In this document: piece by piece, positions 45,556 through 53,911 of the stretch | How positions within the stretch are numbered: position 1 is the first letter of the stretch | Layout of the letters: the number at the start of each line of letters is the position of its first letter | Assembly: GCF_015223065.1 (NCBI RefSeq) | Contig: NZ_JADFBY010000007.1 | Span: 124,001 to 188,000 of the forward strand | Length of the DNA: 64,000 bases | From: Mucilaginibacter sp. JRF | GTDB taxonomy: Bacteria; Bacteroidota; Bacteroidia; Sphingobacteriales; Sphingobacteriaceae | Direction: 5' to 3' | The notes under the pieces: model-generated | What the model was told of the DNA's origin: nothing | What the model saw: only the letters and a program-made list of their open reading frames with translations | Databases searched by the model: none | Position numbers and translations under genes: made by a program

Positions 45556-45557
45556 AT

Positions 45558-46070
45558 ATGAATTTATACGGAATAGTAGCGGTATCGGGCAAGCCGGGTT
45601 TATGGAAAGCCCTGGCGCAAAACAAAACCGGTTTTATACTGGAAAGCCTTGACGCGCAAAAAACAAAGTTGGTTGCAAACCTGTCAACCGCTAAACTGGC
45701 GGCATTAGAGGAAATAACCGTTTTTGGTTTGGATGATGACATTAAGCTTAAAGATATTTTTGAGCGCATGAAAACATCAACCCCACCGGATGCAAAAGCC
45801 GACGGCAAAAAACTGCGCGAATACTTCAGAGAAGTAGCGCCGGATCATGACGAGGATAAGGTTTATGCTTCGGATATGAAGAAGATCGTTTCATGGTTCA
45901 ACATCCTGAAAGATCTGCCACAGTTTAACGAGGCTGAGCCAACCGCTCCTGCTGCCGAACCGGTAGCCGAAGAAGCACCGGCCGCACCCGCTGCCGAGGC
46001 TGAAGTAACCGAAGCCCCAGCCGAAGAAAAACCAAAGGCAAAAAAGCCAAGAGCTAAAAAAGCTGAGTAA
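45558..46070 (+). CDS. DUF5606 protein with Ala/Pro/Lys-rich tail
   Basis: A 170-residue protein. The first 125 residues match DUF5606, a Bacteroidota family, with MNLYGIVAVSGKPGLWKALA, FILESLDAQKTKLVANLST and DEDKVYASDMKKIVSWFNIL. The tail is Ala/Glu/Pro-rich and ends in a basic cluster (KPKAKKPRAKKAE), which suggests nucleic acid contact. Function unknown. Heptad array H4 occupies its 5' leader and a terminator follows. Confidence 0.85.
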   Translation: MNLYGIVAVSGKPGLWKALAQNKTGFILESLDAQKTKLVANLSTAKLAALEEITVFGLDDDIKLKDIFERMKTSTPPDAKADGKKLREYFREVAPDHDEDKVYASDMKKIVSWFNILKDLPQFNEAEPTAPAAEPVAEEAPAAPAAEAEVTEAPAEEKPKAKKPRAKKAE

Positions 46071-46095
46071 TTTCAGCGAGCTTTAAAAATAAAAT

Positions 46096-46127
46096 ACGCC
46101 ATTGCGGTCATCTGCAATGGCGTTTTT
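46096..46127. terminator. Hairpin terminator between convergent genes
   Basis: ACGCCATTGC (46096-46105) pairs with GCAATGGCGT (46114-46123), then a T-run. Confidence 0.85.
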
Positions 46128-46129
46128 AT

Positions 46130-47050
46130 TTAACAGCAAACCGGGTCGTCGCACTTTTTCTCGCTAAACTCGGGCTCAAAGGTGCTGTGGTTTATGTCCA
46201 AATGCTCCAGGCGGTGGCGCAGGTCGTGCTTTATCTTGTCAAAATTGTCGATAGATTCGGGAGCTATAACCAAATGCGCGGTGAGGGCATTCTCGGTAGT
46301 GCTTAACGCCCATACGTGCATGTGGTGTATATCAAGCACGCCGTTGGCTTTTAACAGTTCGGCTTTTATGGCGGCAATGTCCATGTCTTTTGGTACGCCG
46401 TCCATCTCCAGGCGCAGGCTATCCTTAAACAGTCCCCAGGTGCCAATTAAAATAACAATGGCTATAATTATGCTCACTGCGCTATCCAGCCAAAACCAGC
46501 CGGTATAGGCAATAATAACGCCCGATATTACTACCCCTAATGATACTATGGCATCAACCGCCATGTGCAGGTAGGCGCCCTTAACATTCAGGTCTTTTTC
46601 CTTATCCTTCATAAACAGCCAGGCGGTAAACCCGTTAATGGCTATACCGGTAAGCGCTACCCAAATAATGGTATCACCGGGAACGGCCTGCGGTTGGGTA
46701 AGGCGCTCAATAGCCTCATAAACAATAACGCCAATGGCCGCGAACAATATCACCGCGTTAAAAAAGGAAACTAATATGGTCGATCGTTTATAGCCATAAG
46801 TGTATACCTTATTGCTGGTAACCTTGGTGAGTTTATAGGCCAATAAGGCTAAAGCCAAACTGGCTACATCGCTCAGGTTATGGCCGGCATCGGTAAGTAA
46901 GGCTAACGAGCCGCTGTACAAACCTGCCGCGGCCTCAACCACAACAAAGGTAATGTTGAGGGCAATGCCCCAAATAAAGGCCTTATTCAGATGATCAAGC
47001 TTTACGCCGTGATCGTGGTGATGATGAGAATGATCGTGTCCTGCTCCCAT
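46130..47050 (-). CDS. Cation diffusion facilitator, CzcD/ZitB-like
   Basis: A 306-residue inner membrane metal/proton antiporter that exports zinc or similar ions. The N-terminus is His-rich (HDHSHHHHDHG). Six membrane helices follow, with the metal-site motifs LLTDAGHNLSD in helix 2 and HMAVDAIVSLGVV in helix 5. A cytosolic ferredoxin-like domain (HHMHVWALSTTENALTAHLV) ends in a Cys tail (CDDPVCC). The Cys tail could bind metal. No metalloregulator lies nearby. Confidence 0.94.
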   Translation of the reverse strand: MGAGHDHSHHHHDHGVKLDHLNKAFIWGIALNITFVVVEAAAGLYSGSLALLTDAGHNLSDVASLALALLAYKLTKVTSNKVYTYGYKRSTILVSFFNAVILFAAIGVIVYEAIERLTQPQAVPGDTIIWVALTGIAINGFTAWLFMKDKEKDLNVKGAYLHMAVDAIVSLGVVISGVIIAYTGWFWLDSAVSIIIAIVILIGTWGLFKDSLRLEMDGVPKDMDIAAIKAELLKANGVLDIHHMHVWALSTTENALTAHLVIAPESIDNFDKIKHDLRHRLEHLDINHSTFEPEFSEKKCDDPVCC

Positions 47051-47131
47051 GCCTGCAATGTAGCAAATTTTATACCTACTAACGGCAGATGATCAACTCG
47101 TATGACCGTTACCTGATATTATATTGCCTGA

Positions 47132-47605
47132 TCACTCGTGGTGATACGGCTCGCCTTTAATAATGGTGAAAGCCCTGTATAACTGCTCAATAAAAAACAG
47201 GCGTACCATTTGGTGCGAAAACGTCATCCGCGAAAGCGAAAGCTTATCATTAGCCCGCTGGTATACCGAGGCATCAAAACCATAAGGCCCGCCAACAATA
47301 AACACTAAATGACTTGCCGTGCCTACCATGTGTTTATTAATGGTGTTAGCGAACTGGGTTGAGGTGAGTTCGCTGCCTTTTTCATCCAGCAATATCACAT
47401 GGTCAAGCGGGGTGATCTTTTTGAGGATCATCTCGGCCTCACGCGCCTTTTGCTGATCTTGCGAGAGGGCTTTGGTGTTCTTTAACTCGGCAAGATCAAG
47501 CAGTTCAAGCTTAATGTAATGCTTAAGGCGCTTCACATATTTTTCGATACCCTCGCGCAGGTACGAATCTTCAGTTTTGCCAACGGTTAAAAGCGTTATC
47601 TTCAT
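47132..47605 (-). CDS. rlmH: 23S rRNA pseudouridine-1915 N3-methyltransferase
   Basis: A 157-residue SPOUT methyltransferase that methylates pseudouridine 1915 of 23S rRNA. MKITLLTVGKTEDSYLREGIEKYVKRL, LLDEKGSELTSTQFA, FIVGGPYGFDASV and LSLSRMTFSHQMVRLFFIEQLYRAF are typical. The start at 47605 gives the usual length; the four upstream codons are rejected. It is adjacent to the CDF gene but separated by 81 nt. Confidence 0.96.
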   Translation of the reverse strand: MKITLLTVGKTEDSYLREGIEKYVKRLKHYIKLELLDLAELKNTKALSQDQQKAREAEMILKKITPLDHVILLDEKGSELTSTQFANTINKHMVGTASHLVFIVGGPYGFDASVYQRANDKLSLSRMTFSHQMVRLFFIEQLYRAFTIIKGEPYHHE

Positions 47606-47669
47606 AAAACAGCACAAATAACGTTAATTTTAAAATAAAGCCCTTACTTTACCCTTTTGTTTTTAACTG

Positions 47670-49472
47670 ATGAAGCAGGATATACTGAACACCTATCGCA
47701 AAAATGCCGACGTAGCCCAGGCCGAGGCCGACCGTTTTAAAAAGCAGGCTAACAATTATTCGCTGATGCGGTTGGGCATATTCGCCTTATTTATAGCCGG
47801 GGTGAGTGTTGGGGTGGCATCCAACAACTTTGCCGTGATAGCCATAACTACCATTTTGTTAGTTTTAATATTTGTAGCATTGGTAAAACGCCAAAGCGAA
47901 TTTGAGCGCGAGCGCGATTATTATACCGACCTGGTAAGCATCAATAAAAACGAGATAGACAGTATTGAATACTACGAAAACCTGTACTATAACGGCGATC
48001 GATACAGTAACGATAAACATTTTTATACTTCTGATCTGGATATATTCGGTAAGGCATCCTTGTTTAACCTGATCAACCGTGCAGCTACCGTGCCGGGCAA
48101 TAATAAACTGGCCGCATGGTTAAGCGCCCCGACTGATAAGCCAACCATTTTACAAAGGCAGGAAGCCGTACGCGAATTAGCCGTTAAAAGCAACTGGAAG
48201 CTTGAGTTACAGGCCTTACTGTTGTTCGCCAAAACGGCCGATCTGTTACAACTAAGCAACCTGATAAAATACCTTGGCCTCCCGCTTAACCTACCCGGCG
48301 AGGGCTGGATAAAAAAGTATTGCCATGTGGCGCCTTTTGTAACTGTAGCAGCTATTTTATTATCGGCTTTTTTTGATGCGAAGGCATTGCCGGTACTTGT
48401 GGCGGTAGCGCATTTGGGATTGGTGGCATCAAGAGCGGCGCAAATTAAAAAAGCCGATCTGGTTATTGGCAAAATAGGCGACACGCTGGGCAAGTACGCG
48501 CAGGCCTTTAAAAAAGCGGAGGACGAAAAATGGCAGTCGGCGTATTGCGCAGGCCTGTCGAGCCAGTTAAAGGAGAAGCAAACCTCCGAAGAAATAAAGG
48601 AATTATCGCGCCTGATCAATAAATTCAACAGCAGGCTTAACTTATTGGTAGGCTCGGTGCTGAACATCTTTTTTCTTTGGGATCTGAAACAGATCATTGC
48701 CATTGAGGAGTGGAAGCGCGCCAACAAACAAAACCTGGAGGATGCCTTTGATGTACTGGCCGAATATGAAGCGCTTATTAGCCTGGCAAGCCTGCATACC
48801 AATTATCCCAACTGGGCCATACCACAAATTGCAGATGGCGAGGGATATACCCTGGCGGCGCAAAACATCGGTCACCCGCTTATACAGCCGTATAAAAGGG
48901 TGGTGAACAGCTATGAGCTGCGCGATACATTCCAGGTTGATATCATCACCGGGTCGAACATGGCGGGCAAGAGTACCTTTTTGCGAACCATAGGTATCAA
49001 CACCGTACTGGCCCTATGCGGAGCGCCGGTTTGTGCAGATGTGATGGATGTATCGGTGATCAACATCATCAGCTACATGCGCATTAAGGATTCACTGAAC
49101 GAAAGCACATCAACCTTTAAAGCCGAGCTGGACAGGTTGCAGATGCTGCTTGGCGCTGTTGAAACCGTACCCAAGGTTTTCTTTTTGGTAGATGAGATGC
49201 TGCGCGGCACCAACTCGGTTGATAAGTACCTGGGCTCAAAAGCGGTAATTGAGCAACTGATAGCCAAACGCGCCGTAGGCATGGTTGCCACCCACGATTT
49301 GCAAATTGCCCGCCTCGAAGATAAATACCCTGCCTACGTACGTAACTATTACTTTGACATCCAGGTACAAAACGGCGAAATGCTGTTCGACTACAAACTA
49401 AAGCATGGCGAATGCAAAACGTTTAACGCTTCGCTGTTGCTAAAGCAGATAGGGATCAATGTGGAGGGATAA
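47670..49472 (+). CDS. Membrane-anchored MutS-like ATPase
   Basis: A 600-residue protein whose C-terminal third is a MutS ATPase domain: Walker A GSNMAGKST (428-436), Walker B VFFLVDEMLRGTNS and ATHDLQIA. The mismatch-recognition domain of MutS and the Smr nuclease domain of MutS2 are both absent. Four hydrophobic segments are seen, in two hairpins at about residues 33-71 and 217-252, so the protein should sit in the inner membrane. A MutS-core-like helical part lies between. Mismatch repair is therefore unlikely to be its job. It diverges from rlmH, and a type C repeat follows the stop directly. Confidence 0.85.
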   Translation: MKQDILNTYRKNADVAQAEADRFKKQANNYSLMRLGIFALFIAGVSVGVASNNFAVIAITTILLVLIFVALVKRQSEFERERDYYTDLVSINKNEIDSIEYYENLYYNGDRYSNDKHFYTSDLDIFGKASLFNLINRAATVPGNNKLAAWLSAPTDKPTILQRQEAVRELAVKSNWKLELQALLLFAKTADLLQLSNLIKYLGLPLNLPGEGWIKKYCHVAPFVTVAAILLSAFFDAKALPVLVAVAHLGLVASRAAQIKKADLVIGKIGDTLGKYAQAFKKAEDEKWQSAYCAGLSSQLKEKQTSEEIKELSRLINKFNSRLNLLVGSVLNIFFLWDLKQIIAIEEWKRANKQNLEDAFDVLAEYEALISLASLHTNYPNWAIPQIADGEGYTLAAQNIGHPLIQPYKRVVNSYELRDTFQVDIITGSNMAGKSTFLRTIGINTVLALCGAPVCADVMDVSVINIISYMRIKDSLNESTSTFKAELDRLQMLLGAVETVPKVFFLVDEMLRGTNSVDKYLGSKAVIEQLIAKRAVGMVATHDLQIARLEDKYPAYVRNYYFDIQVQNGEMLFDYKLKHGECKTFNASLLLKQIGINVEG

Positions 49473-49473
49473 T

Positions 49474-49503
49474 ACCCCTCCTAAATCCTCCCCGAGGGGG
49501 AGG
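49474..49503 (+). repeat. Type C repeat right after a stop codon
   Basis: ACCCCTCCTAAATCCTCCCC then GAGGGGGAGG begins 1 nt after the MutS-like stop; the hairpin is followed by AATTTTAAAT. Confidence 0.8.
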
Positions 49504-49529
49504 AATTTTAAATAGAACTTTAACAATCA

Positions 49530-49609
49530 TGTCATTTCGACGAAGGAGAAATCTGCACACGTTCATAGGCAAACGACAGATTTCTCCTCGTACCTCGTTC
49601 GAAATGACA
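49530..49609 (+). repeat. Type A inverted repeat, short left arm
   Basis: TGTCATTTCGACGAAGGAGA at the left and CGTTCGAAATGACA at the right. The left arm lacks bases present in other copies. Confidence 0.8.
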
Positions 49610-49626
49610 ATGAATTTAACCCACCA

Positions 49627-49709
49627 CATCATTTCGATAGTGAAGCAATCTCTTTAGGATATTCAACATGACAAGTCACTCGGAGATTGCTTCGTGCCTC
49701 GCAACAACG
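49627..49709 (-). repeat. Type B repeat, degenerate, inverted
   Basis: The loop reads TCTTTAGGATATTCAACATG...CACTCGG, the reverse complement of the loop in other B copies. Both outer ends are decayed. Confidence 0.7.
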
Positions 49710-49721
49710 TGTTTATTTATT

Positions 49722-49750
49722 CCCTCCCCACGCAAGGGTCAGGGAGGGGT
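49722..49750. repeat. Type C-like hairpin
   Basis: CCCTCCC (49722-49728) pairs with GGGAGGG (49742-49748) around a GCAAGGGT-containing loop, a variant of C. The stretch 49751-49862 holds nothing else I recognise beyond probable uvrA upstream sequence. Confidence 0.6.
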
Positions 49751-49862
49751 TCGCAAACTAACAACTATAACTTATCATCCCCCTCAAAACAAATGACATT
49801 CATCTACATCAATTCATTTGCTTTTTGCTAAACATTTTAGGATTTTTGCACTTTCTTATTTT

Positions 49863-49935
49863 AGTCGATAGCTGATAGCCCATAGACCATGGTCTATGCA
49901 TATCTTTACCATTGACTATGGACCATTGACCATAA
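49863..49935. repeat. Heptad arrays H5 upstream of uvrA
   Basis: Five units AGTCGAT, AGCTGAT, AGCCCAT, AGACCAT, GGTCTAT (49863-49897) and four units ACCATTG, ACTATGG, ACCATTG, ACCATAA (49908-49935). The left part includes an 18-bp palindrome, CATAGACCATGGTCTATG. The block ends 7 nt before the uvrA ATG. Confidence 0.75.
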
Positions 49936-49942
49936 GCAGCTA

Positions 49943-52816
49943 ATGATAAACGAAGCAGAGAAAGACGCTCAACAAAATATCATCATAAAAGGTGCCCGCG
50001 TGCACAACCTCAAAAACATTGACGTTGCTATCCCCAAAAATAAGCTGGTGGTGGTTACGGGCATGTCGGGGTCGGGTAAATCGTCGCTGGCGTTTGATAC
50101 GCTGTACGCCGAGGGGCAGCGCCGCTATGTGGAAAGCCTTTCATCATACGCTCGCCAGTTTTTGGGCCGTATGAATAAGCCCGATGTGGATTATATTAAA
50201 GGCATTGCCCCGGCTATCGCTATCGAGCAAAAGGTGATCACCTCGAACCCTCGCTCAACGGTAGGTACATCTACCGAGATATATGATTACCTGAAGCTGC
50301 TTTTTTCGCGTATTGGCAAAACATATTCACCGGTATCAGGGCAGATAGTAAAAAAAGATACGGTTACCGATGTGATCAACTTTATCATGGCTTTAGCCGA
50401 TGATACACAGGTAACCATTTTATGCCCGCTGCATCCGCATAACAACCGTAGCCTTAAGGAAGAACTTGCCGTATTGCTGCAAAAGGGTTTTGTAAGGGTG
50501 GAGTATAAAGGCAAGTTAGCCCGCATCGAGGCGCTGATAGAAGACGAGGGCATCGCTTCAGATACCGGGATTGACGAAAAGCCCAAAAAAGGCAAAGCCA
50601 AAAAGCAGGAGCCGGAACCTGAAACAGCCACCTTTGATGTGCGCATAGTAATTGATCGCGTTACCAAAAATAACGAAGAAGAAACGGTAAGTCGCCTGGG
50701 CGATAGTATACAAACCGCCTTTTTTGAAGGTAAGGGCGATTGCTTTGTACGCTGGCAGCAGCCGGACGAAGACGCTGAGCAGGAACGCTTTTTTTGCGAC
50801 CGATTTGAGTTGGACGGACTGCGCTTTGAGGAACCATCACCAAATTTTTTCAGCTTTAATAATCCTTACGGCGCTTGTAAAAAGTGCGAGGGTTACGGCA
50901 AGGTGATCGGTATTGATGAGGATCTGGTTATACCCGACAAAAGCAAAACGGTATACGAAGGTGCCATTGCCCCCTGGCGTGGCGAAAAAATGCGTGAGTG
51001 GAATGATAAGCTGGTGAAGAATGCCATCAAGTTTGATTTCCCTATCCACCGCCAATACAATCAGCTTACGCCTGAGCAACAGCAACTGCTGTGGAAAGGC
51101 AACAGCTATTTCCAGGGGTTGGATGCCTTTTTCAAGGAGTTAGAAGAACAAACTTATAAGATACAATACCGTGTGCTGCTATCGCGCTATCGAGGTAAAA
51201 CTACCTGCCCTGAATGTAAGGGCAGCCGTTTACGTCAGGATGCATCGTACGTAAAGATAGATGGCAAATCCATCACCGATATTGTGCTGATGCCGCTGGA
51301 TACAGCATACGAGTTTTTCAGGAGCCTCAAACTATCTGAGCACGACGAAACCATTGGTCGCCGTTTGCTTACCGAGATAACCAACCGCCTTAATTTTTTA
51401 AATGATGTTGGCTTGAGCTATTTAACGCTTAACCGTTTGTCGAACACGCTTTCGGGCGGTGAGTCGCAACGTATTAACCTGGCAACATCTTTGGGTAGTA
51501 GTTTGGTGGGGTCGGTATATGTGCTGGATGAGCCAAGCATCGGCCTGCACCCGCGCGATACCAACCGCTTGATAGGCGTGTTAAGATCGTTGCGCGATGT
51601 GGGCAACACTGTATTGGTGGTTGAGCACGAGGAAGAAGTAATGAAAGCTGCCGACCATATTATCGACATCGGCCCCGAGGCCGGTACGCATGGTGGCAAC
51701 CTGGTTTTCAGTGGAACATACAGCGAAATAATTACTGATGATAATAGCCTTACCGGCAAATACCTGAGTGGGCGTGAAGAAATTGCCATACCTGCGCACC
51801 GCCGTAAATGGAGCGACCACATCATTGTAAAAGGCGCCCGCGAAAATAACCTGAAGCATGTTACGGCTAAATTTCCGTTAGGGGTATTAACTGTAGTTAC
51901 AGGGGTATCAGGCTCGGGGAAAACCAGTTTGGTAAAACGCATACTGCACCCTGCTCTGCAAAAAACATTGGGCAATTACAGTGGCGAGCAAACCGGCGCT
52001 TACGATGCCATTGAGGGCGATTACAATAAAATTGAGCAGGTTGAACTCGTTGATCAAAACCCGATCGGTCGCTCATCGCGCTCAAACCCGGTTACTTATG
52101 TAAAGGCTTGGGATGAGATACGCAACCTGTACGCATCGCAACCCGCAGCAAAAGCAGGTGGATTAAAACCATCGGCATTTTCATTTAACGTTGAGGGCGG
52201 CCGTTGCGATGTTTGCCAGGGCGAGGGCGAAGTGAAGATAGAGATGCAGTTTATGGCCGATATATTCCTGACCTGCGAATCGTGTAACGGCAACCGCTTT
52301 AAACAGCATATTCTGGACGTTACTTATAATGAAAAGAACGTATCAGAAGTACTGAACCTGACCATTGATGAGGCATTGGAATTCTTCGCCAAAGAAGCCA
52401 AGATCATCAGCAAAATAAAGCCTTTGGTTGATGTTGGTTTGGGCTATGTTCAGTTGGGGCAATCGTCAAACACGCTATCGGGTGGCGAGGCACAGCGTAT
52501 CAAGCTGGCATCGTTCCTTGTAAAGGGTAATAACACTAATAAAACCCTGTTCATATTTGATGAGCCGACAACCGGCCTGCACTTCGCGGATATCAAGAAG
52601 CTGCTAAAATCGTTCGATGCATTGCTGGAGCATGGCAATACCATCATCGTAATAGAGCACAATATGGACGTGATCAAATGTGCCGACTGGGTGATAGATA
52701 TTGGCCCTGAAGGTGGCGACAGGGGCGGCAATGTGGTGTTTGAGGGTCTGCCTGAAGATTTGATGAAGGAGAAAAACTCATACACCGGACAATATTTAAA
52801 GGAGCGGTTTGAATAA
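49943..52816 (+). CDS. uvrA: Excinuclease ABC subunit A
   Basis: A 957-residue damage-recognition ATPase of nucleotide excision repair. Two ABC modules are visible: GMSGSGKSSLAFDTLYAEG and GVSGSGKTSLVKRIL as Walker A, and LSGGESQRINLA and LSGGEAQRIKLA as signatures. Zinc-binding Cys pairs occur in ACKKCEGYG, CPECKGSRL, CDVCQGEG and CESCNGNRF. Full length. Heptad array H5 lies in its leader. map follows 38 nt downstream; uvrB and uvrC are not in the window. Confidence 0.98.
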   Translation: MINEAEKDAQQNIIIKGARVHNLKNIDVAIPKNKLVVVTGMSGSGKSSLAFDTLYAEGQRRYVESLSSYARQFLGRMNKPDVDYIKGIAPAIAIEQKVITSNPRSTVGTSTEIYDYLKLLFSRIGKTYSPVSGQIVKKDTVTDVINFIMALADDTQVTILCPLHPHNNRSLKEELAVLLQKGFVRVEYKGKLARIEALIEDEGIASDTGIDEKPKKGKAKKQEPEPETATFDVRIVIDRVTKNNEEETVSRLGDSIQTAFFEGKGDCFVRWQQPDEDAEQERFFCDRFELDGLRFEEPSPNFFSFNNPYGACKKCEGYGKVIGIDEDLVIPDKSKTVYEGAIAPWRGEKMREWNDKLVKNAIKFDFPIHRQYNQLTPEQQQLLWKGNSYFQGLDAFFKELEEQTYKIQYRVLLSRYRGKTTCPECKGSRLRQDASYVKIDGKSITDIVLMPLDTAYEFFRSLKLSEHDETIGRRLLTEITNRLNFLNDVGLSYLTLNRLSNTLSGGESQRINLATSLGSSLVGSVYVLDEPSIGLHPRDTNRLIGVLRSLRDVGNTVLVVEHEEEVMKAADHIIDIGPEAGTHGGNLVFSGTYSEIITDDNSLTGKYLSGREEIAIPAHRRKWSDHIIVKGARENNLKHVTAKFPLGVLTVVTGVSGSGKTSLVKRILHPALQKTLGNYSGEQTGAYDAIEGDYNKIEQVELVDQNPIGRSSRSNPVTYVKAWDEIRNLYASQPAAKAGGLKPSAFSFNVEGGRCDVCQGEGEVKIEMQFMADIFLTCESCNGNRFKQHILDVTYNEKNVSEVLNLTIDEALEFFAKEAKIISKIKPLVDVGLGYVQLGQSSNTLSGGEAQRIKLASFLVKGNNTNKTLFIFDEPTTGLHFADIKKLLKSFDALLEHGNTIIVIEHNMDVIKCADWVIDIGPEGGDRGGNVVFEGLPEDLMKEKNSYTGQYLKERFE

Positions 52817-52854
52817 TCAGCCCCTCTGTTCAATTTTTATAATAAGATACAACT

Positions 52855-53616
52855 ATGTCAATTACTACTGACGACGAATTAGCCGGGATGAAAGCCATTA
52901 GCGAGGTATGCGCCGCAACACTCAAAAAGATGCGTGAGGCTGCTGTACCCGGTATAACCACCAAAGAACTGGACGAACTCGGCGGAAAGATATTAGAGGG
53001 CTACGGGGCACGTTCGGCGCCGTATTTAACCTATAAGTTTCCGGGATATACCTGCATCAGTTTAAACGGCGAGGTGGCCCACGGCATACCCGGCGACAAA
53101 GTGATACAAAGCGGCGACCTGATCAATATTGATGTTTCGGCAGAGATGAATGGCTTTTGGGCTGATAACGGCTGCTCGTTTGTGGTTGGTGAGGATATTC
53201 ATGGTCATCAAAAACTGGTTGATGCATCAAAGGCAATCCTTAAAAAAGCCATCTCACAAATAAAGGGCGGTGTTAAAATAGCCGATATTGGTTTGCTGAT
53301 AGAAACCGAAGCTAAAAAGGCTGGCTACACGGTCATTAAAAATTTGACCGGTCATGGCGTAGGCAAAAGTCTGCACGAGGAACCGCACGAAATTGCCAAT
53401 TACCGCGACCGTTTTAATATGACCCGTTTCAAAAAGAATTCAACTGTAGCTATCGAAACCTTTATATCAACCGCATCAACCATTGCCGAAACACAAAGCG
53501 ACGGCTGGACGCTGGTAGGCAACAAAGGCGGTTTTGTAGCCCAGCACGAACACACCATCTTAGTAACCGGCGGCGAACCGGTTATACTTACCGCTAATAA
53601 TAGTGTTTGGGATTAA
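52855..53616 (+). CDS. map: Type I methionine aminopeptidase
   Basis: A 253-residue enzyme that removes the initiator Met from new proteins. The metal site follows the MetAP order: GDLINIDVSAEMNGFWADNG (two Asp), GHGVGKSLHEEPHEIAN (His), AIETFIS (Glu) and VAQHEHTILVT (Glu). No zinc-finger extension. It lies 38 nt after uvrA and may be transcribed with it. A ribosomal-protein/secY neighbourhood, usual for the housekeeping copy, is absent, so a second map gene may exist elsewhere. Confidence 0.94.
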   Translation: MSITTDDELAGMKAISEVCAATLKKMREAAVPGITTKELDELGGKILEGYGARSAPYLTYKFPGYTCISLNGEVAHGIPGDKVIQSGDLINIDVSAEMNGFWADNGCSFVVGEDIHGHQKLVDASKAILKKAISQIKGGVKIADIGLLIETEAKKAGYTVIKNLTGHGVGKSLHEEPHEIANYRDRFNMTRFKKNSTVAIETFISTASTIAETQSDGWTLVGNKGGFVAQHEHTILVTGGEPVILTANNSVWD

Positions 53617-53636
53617 AGCGATATTTTAAAAACACT

Positions 53637-53719
53637 TGTCATTTCGAACGAGGTACGAGGAGAAATCTGTCCGCGTTCATAGCATAGCGTTAGATTTCTC
53701 GCTATCGCTCGAAATGACA
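53637..53719 (-). repeat. Type A inverted repeat, reverse orientation
   Basis: It reads TGTCATTTCGAACGAGGTAC to GCTATCGCTCGAAATGACA, the reverse complement of the other copies. Confidence 0.85.
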
Positions 53720-53746
53720 GGAAGGATAATGCAATATAAGAGGACG

Positions 53747-53831
53747 CGTCATTGCGAGGTACGAAGCAATCCCCGAGCGATTTATCGTATTAGAGTATCC
53801 TAAAGAGATTGCTTTGTACCTCGCAATGACG
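53747..53831 (+). repeat. Type B inverted repeat
   Basis: The 25-bp arms (53747-53771 with 53807-53831) pair with one G-T. Compared with the copy at 34697 one A-T pair has become T-A on both arms. Confidence 0.85.
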
Positions 53832-53859
53832 TGGTTTGTGGAATTGTTATAAAACACAG

Positions 53860-53888
53860 AAAAGGGAGCACCATTGGTGCTCCCTTTT
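53860..53888. terminator. Bidirectional hairpin terminator
   Basis: A 13-bp stem (53860-53872 with 53876-53888), AAAAGGGAGCACC and its complement, around ATT, lies before the DUF3127 stop. Confidence 0.85.
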
Positions 53889-53911
53889 CAATATTCTAAA
53901 ACCGTTAATTA

